Shown: positions 15,594-23,677 of the stretch, piece after piece
How positions within the stretch are numbered: position 1 is the stretch's first letter
Layout of the letters: each line of letters opens with the position of its first letter
Origin: DATAFF01 sp036265615
GTDB taxonomy: Bacteria > Pseudomonadota > Alphaproteobacteria > Rhizobiales > Aestuariivirgaceae
Direction: 5' to 3'
Length of the DNA: 36,391 nt
Assembly (NCBI GenBank): GCA_036265615.1
Contig: DATAOT010000138.1
Coordinates: 1 to 36,391 of the forward strand
Position numbers and translations under genes: made by a program
The notes under the pieces: model-generated
Database searches by the model: none
Told to the model about the DNA's origin: nothing
The model's input: the letters and a program-made list of their open reading frames with translations, nothing else

Positions 15594-16100
15594 TTGACCG
15601 AAGAGAGCACAAAAGCGGACCATTTGTACCGGCCCTGCGTCGGCATCATGCTGCTTAACGATCGGGGCCTCGTCTGGATCGGCCGGCGGACGGACATCGA
15701 CAATGACGAGGGCTCTGGGCTGTGGTGGCAGATGCCGCAAGGCGGGATCGACGAGAACGAGGATCCTGCCGCTGCGGCGCTCAGGGAGCTCTATGAGGAG
15801 ACCTCGGTCAAGTCGGCCAAGATCATTGCCGAGGCGCCGGGCTGGCACCGCTACGATCTGCCGCCGCATCTCATCGGCATCGCCTGGGGCGGACGGTGGC
15901 GCGGCCAACGACAGAAGTGGTATGCTGCCCGCTTCGAGGGCAAGGACGAGGAGATCGACATCTCGGCGCCGCCCGGCCACAAGGCCGAGTTCGATGATTG
16001 GCGGTGGGCCGGGTTGGACGAGCTCGAAAGCGTCATCGTGCCCTTCAAGCGCGCTGTCTACAGGGATGTGGTTGCGGCTTTTCGGCATCTCGCGCAGTGA
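15594..16100 (+). CDS. rppH: RNA pyrophosphohydrolase (Nudix)
   Basis: Removes pyrophosphate from 5' ends of mRNA, which starts RNase E-dependent decay. The TTG start (MTEESTKADHLYRPCVGIML) has AGAGG 7 bases upstream. The opening YRPCVGIMLLN, the GLWWQMPQGGIDENEDP segment and the terminal VVPFKR-like IVPFKRAVYRDV match the family. The Nudix box spans residues 50-72, with Gly50, Glu56, Arg64, Glu65, Glu68 and Glu69 in place. The Gly near its end is Ser71, a variation tolerated in the family. Its 168 residues are normal for alphaproteobacteria. It usually follows the divergent deacetylase gene; here ku intervenes. Confidence 0.95.
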   Translation: MTEESTKADHLYRPCVGIMLLNDRGLVWIGRRTDIDNDEGSGLWWQMPQGGIDENEDPAAAALRELYEETSVKSAKIIAEAPGWHRYDLPPHLIGIAWGGRWRGQRQKWYAARFEGKDEEIDISAPPGHKAEFDDWRWAGLDELESVIVPFKRAVYRDVVAAFRHLAQ

Positions 16101-16194
16101 TCCTCGCAGATCGAGGCAAGTGTGGAACGGGCTAATTCGGTGAGACGTTGAGCGTCCATATCGCGACAGCGCCGGATCAATCAGGGAGGCTTGG

Positions 16195-16731
16195 ATGAAC
16201 TGGGAACGCGTCGAAGGCAATTGGAAGGACTTGCAGGGGAAAATGCTTCAGCAATGGAGCAAGCTCACGAGCGACGACCTGAACCAGGTGAAAGGCCGCC
16301 GCGATGCGCTGCTCGGCAAGTTGCAGGAACGCTATGGCATCGCCCGCGACGCCGCCGAGCGGCAGATCGAGGACTGGATGCGCAATGTCGGCGAGCAGGC
16401 CAGCACCGGCATGAGGGCGGCCGAGAGCCTGCAGGGCGCCTATGAGCACTGGTTCGAGCGCATGATGGATGTGCAGCGGCAATCGATCGAGCTGATGTCG
16501 GAGCGCATGCGCAAGGCGATGGAGCTGCCGGCGCGGTTTGCCGAATGCCGCAACCCCGCCGACCTCGCCAAGTTCCAGGCGGAGTTCGCCAGCACCATGG
16601 TGTCGGACTATTTCGAGGCGGCCCGCAAGATGCTGACCGTGCTGACCGATGCCACGCAGGAACTCGCGCAGGAGCAGACCGGCGCGGTCGAGCAGCAGGT
16701 GCGCAAGCTCAAGCCGCGCCAGACGCACTGA
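16195..16731 (+). CDS. CsbD-like domain fused to a phasin domain
   Basis: A 178-residue protein with two modules. Residues 1-60 resemble the CsbD stress-protein fold (MNWERVEGNWKDLQGKMLQQ, then VKGRRDALLGKLQERYGIA with AERQIEDW). Residues 75-170 resemble phasin (GAYEHWFERMMDVQRQSIEL, PARFAECRNPADLAKFQAEF), the protein that coats polyhydroxyalkanoate granules. Phasins are amphipathic and helical; CsbD proteins are induced by general stress. The start has AGGGAGG at 16183-16189. It is a single gene after rppH, convergent with the next gene and overlapping it by 23 bases. The fusion suggests a stress-regulated granule or chaperone-like protein. The domain calls are from sequence feel and should be confirmed by profile search. 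Confidence 0.8.
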   Translation: MNWERVEGNWKDLQGKMLQQWSKLTSDDLNQVKGRRDALLGKLQERYGIARDAAERQIEDWMRNVGEQASTGMRAAESLQGAYEHWFERMMDVQRQSIELMSERMRKAMELPARFAECRNPADLAKFQAEFASTMVSDYFEAARKMLTVLTDATQELAQEQTGAVEQQVRKLKPRQTH

Positions 16732-17866
16732 GCGCCTGGCCCAAGGCGGCGAAGGCCGCGAGCGTCAGCTGGTCGAGACCATCGTCGACCGGGGTCGGTT
16801 GCGAGGACTGCTTGACAACGACCATGGCGGCCTTCGGGTCGACATAGATCCATTGGCCATGAATGCCGATGGCGCAGAAGGCGTCATGGTCGTTGCCGGT
16901 CTGGTACCATTGGCTGCGGTAGCGCCCGGCAGGGAGCAGGTTGACGAGATCGCCATCGAGCCAGGCCTGTCGGCTTCCGGCAGTGCGAATGTCGTCGATC
17001 CAGGCGCCGGGCACGACCGGGCGGCCGCGCGCGGTGCCGCGATTGCGCATCATCTCGGAGAATAGGGCGAGATCCTCGATGCGCATGCAGATGCCGCCGG
17101 CGGTTCGCGGCGCACCCAGACGGTCGACGGTGATCTCCGCATCGCTTGCCCCGAGCGGTTGCCAGATCCGCTCGGAGAGGAGCGTGGCGAAGGGCTGTCG
17201 TGCCGCCCGTTCGAGGATCCAGCCGAGAAGATCGGAATTGGGCGACTGGTAGGCGAAGCGCTGGCCGTGGGCACGGCCCAGCCGCTTGAGCTCTGTGAAG
17301 AAGCTTTTGAGATCGGCGGGCCGCGGCGAGGGGTTCCAGCCGGTTGCCATGCGATAGCGGGCGAAGGCGCCGGTCTGGTCGAGATAGTTCTCCTCGAAGT
17401 CGAGGCTGACGGTCATGTCGAGGACGTGGCGCACGGTCGCATCGCCATGGGCCGAGTCGGCAATCTCGGGAACATAGGCAGCGACCTTGGCCTCGGGATC
17501 GAGGAGACCGTCGGCGACGAGACAGCCGGCAAGGGCGCCGGTCACCGACTTGCTGATCGAGAAGATGACATGCGGCTCGCGCAGGGCATCGGCATGGGCG
17601 TACCATTCGCAAAGCACGGCGCCTTGCTTGAGCACCATCAGCGAGTCGGTGAAGGTGAGGCGGACAACCTCCTCGAGCGGCATGGTCCGGCCATCGGGCG
17701 CCGCGACGGCAAGGCTCAACAGATCGGCGGTGCGGCGCGGCAGGCGCGCCGGAATCCTGGCACCGCGCACACGGGCGGTGGGGACGAGCTCGCGAACATG
17801 GTTGAAGGCCCAGCGGTTGTTGGGCGGCTGCCGCCAGTTGCCAAGGTGCGTATCGGCTCGATTCAT
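16709..17866 (-). CDS. Serine hydrolase of the beta-lactamase / NylB-like family
   Basis: A penicillin-binding-fold hydrolase of 385 residues, closest in style to 6-aminohexanoate-dimer hydrolases and class C beta-lactamase-like esterases. The SxxK motif is Ser103-Ile-Ser-Lys106 (FSISKS), and the YxN-type motif is Tyr206 to Asn210 (YQSPNS). HGQWIYVDPKAAMVVVK near the C-terminus supplies the third motif region. No signal peptide is seen, so a cytoplasmic location is likely. The substrate could be an amide or ester. It is a lone minus-strand gene. Its last 23 bases overlap the 3' end of the phasin-like gene. The start MNRADTHLGN is the first ATG of the frame before the intergenic palindromes. 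Confidence 0.88.
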   Translation of the reverse strand: MNRADTHLGNWRQPPNNRWAFNHVRELVPTARVRGARIPARLPRRTADLLSLAVAAPDGRTMPLEEVVRLTFTDSLMVLKQGAVLCEWYAHADALREPHVIFSISKSVTGALAGCLVADGLLDPEAKVAAYVPEIADSAHGDATVRHVLDMTVSLDFEENYLDQTGAFARYRMATGWNPSPRPADLKSFFTELKRLGRAHGQRFAYQSPNSDLLGWILERAARQPFATLLSERIWQPLGASDAEITVDRLGAPRTAGGICMRIEDLALFSEMMRNRGTARGRPVVPGAWIDDIRTAGSRQAWLDGDLVNLLPAGRYRSQWYQTGNDHDAFCAIGIHGQWIYVDPKAAMVVVKQSSQPTPVDDGLDQLTLAAFAALGQALSASGAA

Positions 17867-18123
17867 CGCTGAGCTTTCCTTGTCCAGAGCATGATCTTTT
17901 CTCTCCCCTCGCGCCCCGCGTCAGCGGGGAGAAGGGAAAATCAAGGCGGCCCGTCACGAGACGTTCCAGCGCCTCGGGCGCGCCTGTGCGGCGGCGTTGC
18001 GGCCGTAATCGCGATAGCCCGCGCCGGCGAGAGCGATCTCCTCCCGGGTGAGGAGGCATTTCGGCAATTCCCTCGACTGCCTCGGGCACGCTACTGTCTA
18101 ATGCATGACGACTGCAAGTTTCC
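17867..18123. other. Intergenic region with a rhizobial-type palindrome
   Basis: This gap between two divergent genes holds no convincing gene. A stem CCCCGC (17914-17919) with loop GTCA and GCGGGG (17924-17929) is followed by GAAGGGAAAA. The 16-mer CGGGGAGAAGGGAAAA (17925-17940) recurs exactly at 20640-20655, which marks both places as copies of one dispersed repeat. The rest shows no recognisable structure. Confidence 0.55.
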
Positions 18124-18196
18124 AGGCAGTAAGCAGTGGGCAATAGGCAGTTGGGAAGAACACAGATGACTGCCTACCGCCTCTCTGGCTGTTGCC
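18124..18196. repeat. Heptamer array A (GGCARTA type), degenerate inverted copies
   Basis: The left arm reads GGCAGTA, AGCAGTG, GGCAATA, GGCAGTT (18125-18152). After 15 bases a right arm in the opposite sense reads GACTGCC, TACCGCC, TCTCTGG, CTGTTGCC (18168-18196) and ends in TTTTTC. The arms form an imperfect hairpin. This is the most decayed of the five loci and the only one not at a gene 3' end: it lies 36 bases before the dehydrogenase start. Confidence 0.75.
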
Positions 18197-18232
18197 TTTT
18201 TCTTAGGGATCAAACCGTGGAGACATCCATCA

Positions 18233-19189
18233 ATGGCTGAACCGAAGGTACCGGCCCGCTTCGACACGCTCGCGGTGATCGGCAACGGCATCATCGGGCA
18301 TGGGGTCGCCCAGGTGTTCGCGATGGCCGGCAAGAAGGTGGTGCTGGTGGGGCGCGCCGGCGACAGCCTCGAGCGGGCCCGGAAGCGGATCCGCGCCAGC
18401 CTCGACGATTTCGTTGCCCATGAGCTGCTGTCCGCCGGGCAGATCGAGGCCGTCATGCGGCGGATCACCCCGACCACCCGGCTCGAGGATGCAGCGGTGG
18501 CCGAGCTCGTGATCGAGGCCGTGACGGAGGATCTGGCGCTCAAGCGGGATCTGTTCGGCCGGCTCGACCGGATCTGCCCGCCACCGGCGGTGCTGGCCTC
18601 CTCGAGCGGCCAGCCCGCCAGTGCGCTCATCGACAAGGTGACCACGCCCGAGCGCGTCGTCGCGGCGCATTTCTGGTACCCGCCGCAGCTCATCCCGCTG
18701 GTCGAGATCTGCGGCGGCCCGCAGACGGCGCCGGAAGTCGTCGCGTTCACCGCGGCGGCCATTCGCGATGCGGGCAAGGAGCCCGTCATCATCAATCGCG
18801 AGATTGCCGGCTTCATCGGCAACCGGCTGCAATTCGCCATGCTCAGGGAAGCGTGGGCGCTGTGGGCCTCGGGAGCGGCTTCGGCCGAGGCGATCGATGC
18901 GGTGGTGCGCAACAGCTTCGGCCGGCGGGTGGCGATCACCGGCCCGCTCGAGTCGGCGGATGTCGGCGGCCTTGCCACGATGTATCATTTCGGCCGCTCG
19001 CTGATGCCCGATCTCGACCGTTCGCCGGAGCCGGCAGAGGCCGTGGCCAAGCTCGTTCAAGACGGCGCCAGCGGCCTCGCCAACCGGCGCGGGGTTCACG
19101 ACTGGACGAAGCGGGACGGCGAGGCGCTGCTCAAGGCGCGGATGGAGGAGCTGTTCCGCTGGCTGAAGCATGACCGCGCGAGGCCGTGA
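18233..19189 (+). CDS. 3-hydroxyacyl-CoA dehydrogenase-type NAD-dependent oxidoreductase
   Basis: An NAD-dependent dehydrogenase of 318 residues from the 3-hydroxyacyl-CoA dehydrogenase superfamily. The Rossmann motif is VIGNGIIGHGVAQVFAMAG (GxGxxG at about residues 17-22). It has the family stretch LASSSGQPASALIDKV (equivalent to the SSNTSS loop), AHFWYPPQLIPLVEI (equivalent to HFFNP), and NREIAGFIGNRLQFAMLREA at the domain junction. The HFFNP region differs from fatty-acid enzymes and recalls carnitine or hydroxy-acid dehydrogenases, so the substrate may not be a CoA ester. Its stop overlaps the next gene by TGATG, so it is coupled to an FAD oxidase. This suggests one catabolic route for an amine-containing compound. 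Confidence 0.85.
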   Translation: MAEPKVPARFDTLAVIGNGIIGHGVAQVFAMAGKKVVLVGRAGDSLERARKRIRASLDDFVAHELLSAGQIEAVMRRITPTTRLEDAAVAELVIEAVTEDLALKRDLFGRLDRICPPPAVLASSSGQPASALIDKVTTPERVVAAHFWYPPQLIPLVEICGGPQTAPEVVAFTAAAIRDAGKEPVIINREIAGFIGNRLQFAMLREAWALWASGAASAEAIDAVVRNSFGRRVAITGPLESADVGGLATMYHFGRSLMPDLDRSPEPAEAVAKLVQDGASGLANRRGVHDWTKRDGEALLKARMEELFRWLKHDRARP

Positions 19190-20478
19190 TGAGCGCCACA
19201 ACCATCGTCCCCGCCGCGAGCCAGGATCCCTATTGGTGGCGGGCGGCGCCGCGGCAGCCGGCAGCGGCGCGATCGGTGCCCAAGGGCGCCGATGTGGTGA
19301 TCGTCGGCTCGGGCTTCACCGGCACGGTCGCGGCGCTCAACCTGGCGCGGGCCGGCCGGCATGTTCTGGTGCTCGACCGCGGCGAGCCCGGAGTGGGGGC
19401 CAGCACGCGCAATGCCGGCTATGTCGGACGCACGCTCAAGCACAGTTTCGGCGCCATCCTGGAGAGCGAAGGACTGGCGCGCGCGGTTCAAGTCTATCGC
19501 GAGATGCGGCAGGCCTTCGACTGCGTGTTCGAGACGGTCGAGGCCGAGGGCATCGACTGCCGGCTCAAGCACCAGGGACGCTTCGTGATGGCGGTGACGC
19601 CCAGCCAGCATGACGCGATCGCCCGCGAGCTCACGCTGCGCAAGACGCATCTCGGCGAGGACTTCGCGATGATCGGCAAGAGCGAGCAGGGCGCCGAGAT
19701 CGACAGCGAGCGCTATTGCGGCGGTGCCATCATCCCCGATCATGCCGGACTTCATCCCGGACTCTATCACCAGGGGCTGCTCGAGCGGGCGCGCAGCGCC
19801 GGTGCCGACATTCGCGGCCAGACAGCGGTGACCGGCATTGCCGGCGATGCCGGTCGATTCGAGGTCAGCACGCCGCACGGCGCGGTGCTGGCGCGCGACG
19901 TGCTCATCGCCACCAACGGCTATACCGGCGGTGTGATGCCCTATCTCGACCGCCGCGTGATCCCGTTCGATGGCTATATGATCGCAACCGAACCCCTGCC
20001 GGACGAGCTCGCGGCCAAGCTCCTGCCAGGCGGGCGGACCTGTATCGACTGGAACTTCAATGTCGACTTCGTGCGGCGGGCGCCCGATGACCCGCGCCGC
20101 ATCCTGTTCGGCGGCCTCACCGGGGCGCGGGCCGACCTGCCGACGATGGCGGAGCGCCTGAAGGTGCGGCTCACCCGGATCTTTCCGGTGCTCAAGGAGG
20201 TGCGGATCGACAATGTATGGACCGGCCGCTGCGCCGGGACTTTCGACATGTATCCGCATCTCGGCAGCCATCAGGGTGTGCACTACGCGCTCGGCTATTG
20301 CTTCGCCGGAATCCCGATGGGGACCTGGTTCGGCATCAAGGCGGCGCATCGCATCCTCAGGCGCAACGATCCGCCCTCGGTGTTCGCCGATCGGCCGTTC
20401 CCGACGCACCCGCTCTATACCGGCAATCCGTGGTGGATCCGGCTGGTGCTGGGATGGCTCGCGAGGAAGGATGCGTGA
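19189..20478 (+). CDS. FAD-dependent amine oxidase (DAO family)
   Basis: A flavoprotein of the D-amino-acid-oxidase superfamily, similar in layout to gamma-glutamylputrescine and sarcosine-type oxidases. The FAD site is DVVIVGSGFTGTVAALNLAR (GxGxxG near residues 39-44), followed by the acidic end of the second strand (VLVLDRGEP). GASTRNAGYVGRTLKHSFG is the usual conserved arm after it. Near the C-terminus, GYCFAGIPMGTWFGIKAA is the second flavin contact. The length of 429 residues is normal. The ATG at 19189 overlaps the upstream stop. The reaction would be oxidative removal of an amine, releasing hydrogen peroxide or feeding electrons onward. The stop codon is followed 2 bases later by a heptamer repeat array. 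Confidence 0.88.
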   Translation: MSATTIVPAASQDPYWWRAAPRQPAAARSVPKGADVVIVGSGFTGTVAALNLARAGRHVLVLDRGEPGVGASTRNAGYVGRTLKHSFGAILESEGLARAVQVYREMRQAFDCVFETVEAEGIDCRLKHQGRFVMAVTPSQHDAIARELTLRKTHLGEDFAMIGKSEQGAEIDSERYCGGAIIPDHAGLHPGLYHQGLLERARSAGADIRGQTAVTGIAGDAGRFEVSTPHGAVLARDVLIATNGYTGGVMPYLDRRVIPFDGYMIATEPLPDELAAKLLPGGRTCIDWNFNVDFVRRAPDDPRRILFGGLTGARADLPTMAERLKVRLTRIFPVLKEVRIDNVWTGRCAGTFDMYPHLGSHQGVHYALGYCFAGIPMGTWFGIKAAHRILRRNDPPSVFADRPFPTHPLYTGNPWWIRLVLGWLARKDA

Positions 20479-20480
20479 GG

Positions 20481-20538
20481 AGGCAGTAGGCAATAGGCAG
20501 TAGGCAGAGCACCGACCACGGCCTATTGCCTACTGCCT
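20481..20538. repeat. Heptamer array B (GGCARTA) with perfect 18-bp inverted arms
   Basis: The left arm GGCAGTA-GGCAATA-GGCAGTA-GGCAG begins 2 bases after the oxidase stop codon. AGGCAGTAGGCAATAGGC (20481-20498) is exactly complementary to GCCTATTGCCTACTGCCT (20521-20538), with 22 bases between. The hairpin may end transcription of the dehydrogenase-oxidase operon. The alternation of G and A at the fifth base of the heptamer is kept in both arms. Confidence 0.9.
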
Positions 20539-20543
20539 TCTTC

Positions 20544-20729
20544 CCCCTCCCCCAACGTGGGGAGGGGTCGGGGGTGGGGGGATTTGCCAGGCTCAAGACC
20601 CCCACCCGGTCTCGCGTCGCTCGACCACCCTCCCCACAACGGGGAGAAGGGAAAAGGAAGGTGCGCCTTTTTTTCCCCTCTCCCCGCTGCCGCGGGGAGA
20701 GGGTGACGCGAAGCGTCGGGTGAGGGGCA
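20544..20729. repeat. Cluster of three rhizobial-type palindromic repeats
   Basis: There are three GC-rich hairpins in a row. The first is CCCCTCCCC (20544-20552) with GGGGAGGGG (20559-20567). The second is CTCCCC (20630-20635) with GGGGAG (20641-20646), followed by AAGGGAAAA. The third is a 12-bp stem CCCTCTCCCCGC (20676-20687) with GCGGGGAGAGGG (20692-20703), followed by the small stem GACGC-GAA-GCGTC (20705-20717) and CGGGTGAGGGGC. Elements of this look are common between genes in rhizobial genomes. A related partial copy lies at 17914-17940. Confidence 0.8.
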
Positions 20730-20782
20730 TCCGCTATTTGCCATCAGCCCAGGTCCCGACTTCGAAAAAACCACGCTCGTCT

Positions 20783-20798
20783 GTGATGATCGGCACAG
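20783..20798. promoter_or_regulatory. Operator-like half-degenerate palindrome before ankyrin gene 1
   Basis: TGTGATGATCGGCACA ends 66 bases before the start codon of the first ankyrin-like gene. It differs at two places from the perfect palindrome TGTGCCGATCGGCACA that ends 65 bases before the paralogous gene. A TATAAG (20819-20824) lies between it and the gene and could be the -10. This would be a binding site for a dimeric regulator; no regulator is identified. Confidence 0.55.
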
Positions 20799-20864
20799 GT
20801 GCCAACCCCGATCGCAACTATAAGCAGGTCCATTCAGTCTGTTCCAGTCGCGTTGGAGAATTTA

Positions 20865-22397
20865 ATGTCACGTTTTCCCGTATCAGCACCGCCTTTACGC
20901 TCGCCATCCCCACTACAGAGCCGCGAGGGTTCGGGCCGTTCGACGGCGGAGATCGCGCTCGGCGGCGCGAATGTCATTCCGCACGATCAGATTTCCGCAT
21001 CGCAGCCGGAGGAAGAGCTGATCAGGCGTAGAGATCACGCGATCTCCAATGCAGCGCAACTGACGCTGCTTATCAGAGCTTTCAGCGACCAACCCGAATG
21101 CGACAAATGGCGGGCGATGCGCAAACGGTTGATTTCTCAAGCCGTCGATTTGACGCGCAGGATCGAGGGCCCGGATGACGATGCGAAAGTGTGGGTCAAG
21201 ACCGCTGTGCGGGCGAAAATGGCCGAGGGGTCCCCTTCTCGGAAACTCGAAAAGATGGCGGAGAGTGCTCTGCAGGCGATCATGGAAAAATACGTTCCGC
21301 AGCCCCAAGACGAGGCATCGACGCCGCCCGAAAGCAATAGGGAGATTGCAGAGGTCGTCCAGGAACAGGTCGTTCCGCAGGCTCAAACGGAGCTTTCACA
21401 GCCAGAGATCGAAAGCAAGCCGTCGGAGTCCGTCCAGGAACAGGTCACTCCGCCGCTGAGAGCCGAAATCGCGGCGCCGCCGGAGACCGAAGCCAAGACC
21501 GAGATCACATGGCATGGCTTGGTCCGTTCACCTGAGAGAGGCGAGGAACTTGCTGCGCGCATTGATGAACTCATCAGCTCAGGTATTCGTCCGCACGCTG
21601 CGGATATCACGGCAGTGCACCATCACCAGCGCTTCGACATTATGGAGCAGATCATCGCCAAAGGGATTGTCCATCCAGCGAAGGTCATGCTCCGGGCTTC
21701 GGCCGACGATGAAGCGTTAATGCCGTTGCTGGCTTATGCCATCAAGCATGACCTCGGGGACAGCTTCCTGAGGACCATCGTCGAGAAAGGCGCCGATCTG
21801 GGAGTCATCGTCGGCAGTGGTGAAACAGCGCAGACCATCGTGGGCCTCGCCATCAAGCGCGAATGGGATGAAGAGTTCATCAGGCGAATGATCGAGTGTG
21901 GCGCAGCGCTTCCTGAACGGATCGACGGCGTTGCACTTGTAGAACATCTCTATAGGAGAAAACAAATCAAGCTGATGAATATTGCGATCGTCTTTGGTGC
22001 GTCGCCCAATATTACAATCGATGGCAAGACCCTGCTTGGCAAGATGATACTGGATCATCCAAAGTTCATTAACGAATACATTCTTGGTAAGGTCATTGTG
22101 CTCATTCGGGATGTGCCGTATGACGTGCTCTCCAAGTTCGATCTCAACGCCACCGGAGGAAATGGTCAGAACGTGCTTCACGATTATTTTGAGTCTAAAG
22201 CTCTCGACGATGGGGTCTTCTTGAAATTGATCGAGCTCGGTGTAAACCCAGATCACCGCAACAAGCAGAACAAGACTCCGCTGGGCCTTTTCCTCGATCG
22301 GGCCCGAACCCTCCTTGGCAAAAACGTGCCCAGGCAAGAACTCAGATTGCTTCAACGAGAAATAGAAAAGGCGAAAGCGCGCCGTCGGAAGAAGTAG
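20865..22397 (+). CDS. Ankyrin-like repeat protein 1 (paralog of the gene at 25805)
   Basis: A 510-residue protein of unknown role. The ATG at 20865 is chosen because TTGGAGAA sits 6 bases upstream; an in-frame start 22 codons earlier has none. Residues 1-45 are Ser/Pro-rich and look disordered (MSRFPVSAPPLRSPSPLQSR). Residues about 45-150 are helical. Residues 150-230 form a Pro/Glu/Gln linker with a duplicated VQEQVxP unit. The C-terminal 270 residues hold ankyrin-like repeats (for example LLAYAIKHDLGDSFLRTIVE, GGNGQNVLHDYFES, LIELGVNPDHRNKQNKTPLG). No secretion signal peptide or membrane helix is seen. Codons are less GC-rich than in neighbours, which suggests acquisition. The architecture would fit a protein that binds partners, perhaps an exported effector; that is inference and no secretion system is in view. 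Confidence 0.85.
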   Translation: MSRFPVSAPPLRSPSPLQSREGSGRSTAEIALGGANVIPHDQISASQPEEELIRRRDHAISNAAQLTLLIRAFSDQPECDKWRAMRKRLISQAVDLTRRIEGPDDDAKVWVKTAVRAKMAEGSPSRKLEKMAESALQAIMEKYVPQPQDEASTPPESNREIAEVVQEQVVPQAQTELSQPEIESKPSESVQEQVTPPLRAEIAAPPETEAKTEITWHGLVRSPERGEELAARIDELISSGIRPHAADITAVHHHQRFDIMEQIIAKGIVHPAKVMLRASADDEALMPLLAYAIKHDLGDSFLRTIVEKGADLGVIVGSGETAQTIVGLAIKREWDEEFIRRMIECGAALPERIDGVALVEHLYRRKQIKLMNIAIVFGASPNITIDGKTLLGKMILDHPKFINEYILGKVIVLIRDVPYDVLSKFDLNATGGNGQNVLHDYFESKALDDGVFLKLIELGVNPDHRNKQNKTPLGLFLDRARTLLGKNVPRQELRLLQREIEKAKARRRKK

Positions 22398-22414
22398 ATC
22401 GAGAGCTCACCCGC

Positions 22415-23668
22415 TCAAGCCTCAAACAGGAGGAACGAGGACTCGACGGCGCCGAGGCCCTTGACTTCGATCACCGTCGGCGCGGTGAAGGCATGGCCGG
22501 GGCCGAGGGCGGTGCGGGTCATGGCGCTCAGATGGATGCGGCCCGGCTCGCCATAGGCTTCGAGCCGTGCTGCAAGATTCACCGTATCGCCCCAGACGTC
22601 GTAGGTCACCTTGGCCCGGCCGATCACGCCTGCGAGCACCGGGCCGGTCGCCACGCCGATCCGGATGCGCAGATCGAGGCCGTGGCGGCGCCCGACCCGC
22701 CTGGCTGCTTCGAGCAGGGCGCAGCCCAGACGGATCGCCGCCTCGGCATGGTCGGGACGGGGCACGGGCAGGCCCGCCACCGCCATATAGGCATCGCCGA
22801 TGGTCTTGATCTGGATCATGCCGACAGCGATCGCCTCGCGGTCGAAGGCGGTGAAGAGCTCGTCGAGCAGCCCGACGATGCGCTGCGGCCCAAGCTCGGC
22901 GGACAAGGGGATGAAGCCCTTGAGATCGGCAAAAAGGATCGTTGCCGCATCATAGAGGTCGGCGATGGTCTCGCCGGGCCGCTCCTTCAAGCGCTGCACG
23001 ATCTCGGCCGGCATCATCTTGTGGAGCAGTTGATCGAGGCGCTGCTCGGCCAGAAAGGCGAGGCGGAAGCCGTAGAACACGATCAGGAAGATGATGGCCA
23101 TGATCGAGACGGCGGAATTGACATAGAGCCGGTCGAGGAACCAGCCGTCCTCGAGGACCAGCGCCTTGTCGGGCGGGAACAGGAACCAGCCAGCGAGATG
23201 GCAGAGGAGGGCGACGACGGCGATGGCGACCGCAAGCGCCAGCCGCTCGACGCCGAGAACGGCAAGGGTGACGGCCGAGGCGCCAATATAGTTGAGCTGG
23301 ATGCCGGAATCGCGGCCGAGATAGGCGATGAAATAGAGCATGGTGGCGAACAGCACCGCCGAAAGCCACAGCGCCGCGGCGCTCAAGCCGAAGCGGTGGA
23401 GCAGCGGGACCGAGGCGGTGCAGACGGCGGAAAGCACGTTGCCGATCACCAGCGGGTGCAAGCCGGCGAAATCGTGGGCGGCATAGGTCGCCGCATAGAT
23501 CAGCGAGGAGACGGCAGCGAGATAGCCGGTCACGTTGGCGATGATCAGGCCGCGGCGGCGGCGCGGCGGGTAGCCGTCGGTGCCGGCAAGCAGCATCGTC
23601 TCGAGAAAGTCCGGGAGCCTGATCGGAATGGCCCGCAGAGTGGAGAAGGCGCTTTCCCGCTCGGGCAT
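22415..23668 (-). CDS. Membrane adenylate cyclase (class III)
   Basis: Makes cyclic AMP from ATP. Six hydrophobic segments lie in residues about 40-205, followed by a catalytic cyclase domain at about 240-417. All canonical residues are visible: metal-binding Asp248 (FADLKGF) and Asp292 (IGDAYM), adenine-selecting Lys288 and Asp357 (IQIKTIGD, YDVWGD), and transition-state Asn364 and Arg368 (VNLAAR). The length of 417 residues is usual for the 6-helix class. The start MPERESAFST lies 9 bases after the stop of the OYE-type flavoprotein, so the two form a minus-strand operon. A cyclase with a demethylase-like enzyme may link substrate use with cAMP signalling, as inference. Confidence 0.94.
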   Translation of the reverse strand: MPERESAFSTLRAIPIRLPDFLETMLLAGTDGYPPRRRRGLIIANVTGYLAAVSSLIYAATYAAHDFAGLHPLVIGNVLSAVCTASVPLLHRFGLSAAALWLSAVLFATMLYFIAYLGRDSGIQLNYIGASAVTLAVLGVERLALAVAIAVVALLCHLAGWFLFPPDKALVLEDGWFLDRLYVNSAVSIMAIIFLIVFYGFRLAFLAEQRLDQLLHKMMPAEIVQRLKERPGETIADLYDAATILFADLKGFIPLSAELGPQRIVGLLDELFTAFDREAIAVGMIQIKTIGDAYMAVAGLPVPRPDHAEAAIRLGCALLEAARRVGRRHGLDLRIRIGVATGPVLAGVIGRAKVTYDVWGDTVNLAARLEAYGEPGRIHLSAMTRTALGPGHAFTAPTVIEVKGLGAVESSFLLFEA

Positions 23669-23677
23669 TCAGCTTCG

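Noticed and set aside
16709..16731. Functional meaning of the 23-base convergent overlap of phasin and hydrolase genes
   Set aside because: Short 3' overlaps are common in compact high-GC genomes and no further signal supports antisense control.
20750..20790. Weak similarity to the rhizobial tts box (GTC-N5-TTCGAAA) before ankyrin gene 1
   Set aside because: Only about half of the consensus as I recall it matches, and nothing comparable is found before ankyrin gene 2. A TCGAAAGCT near 36049 is also only half of such a box.
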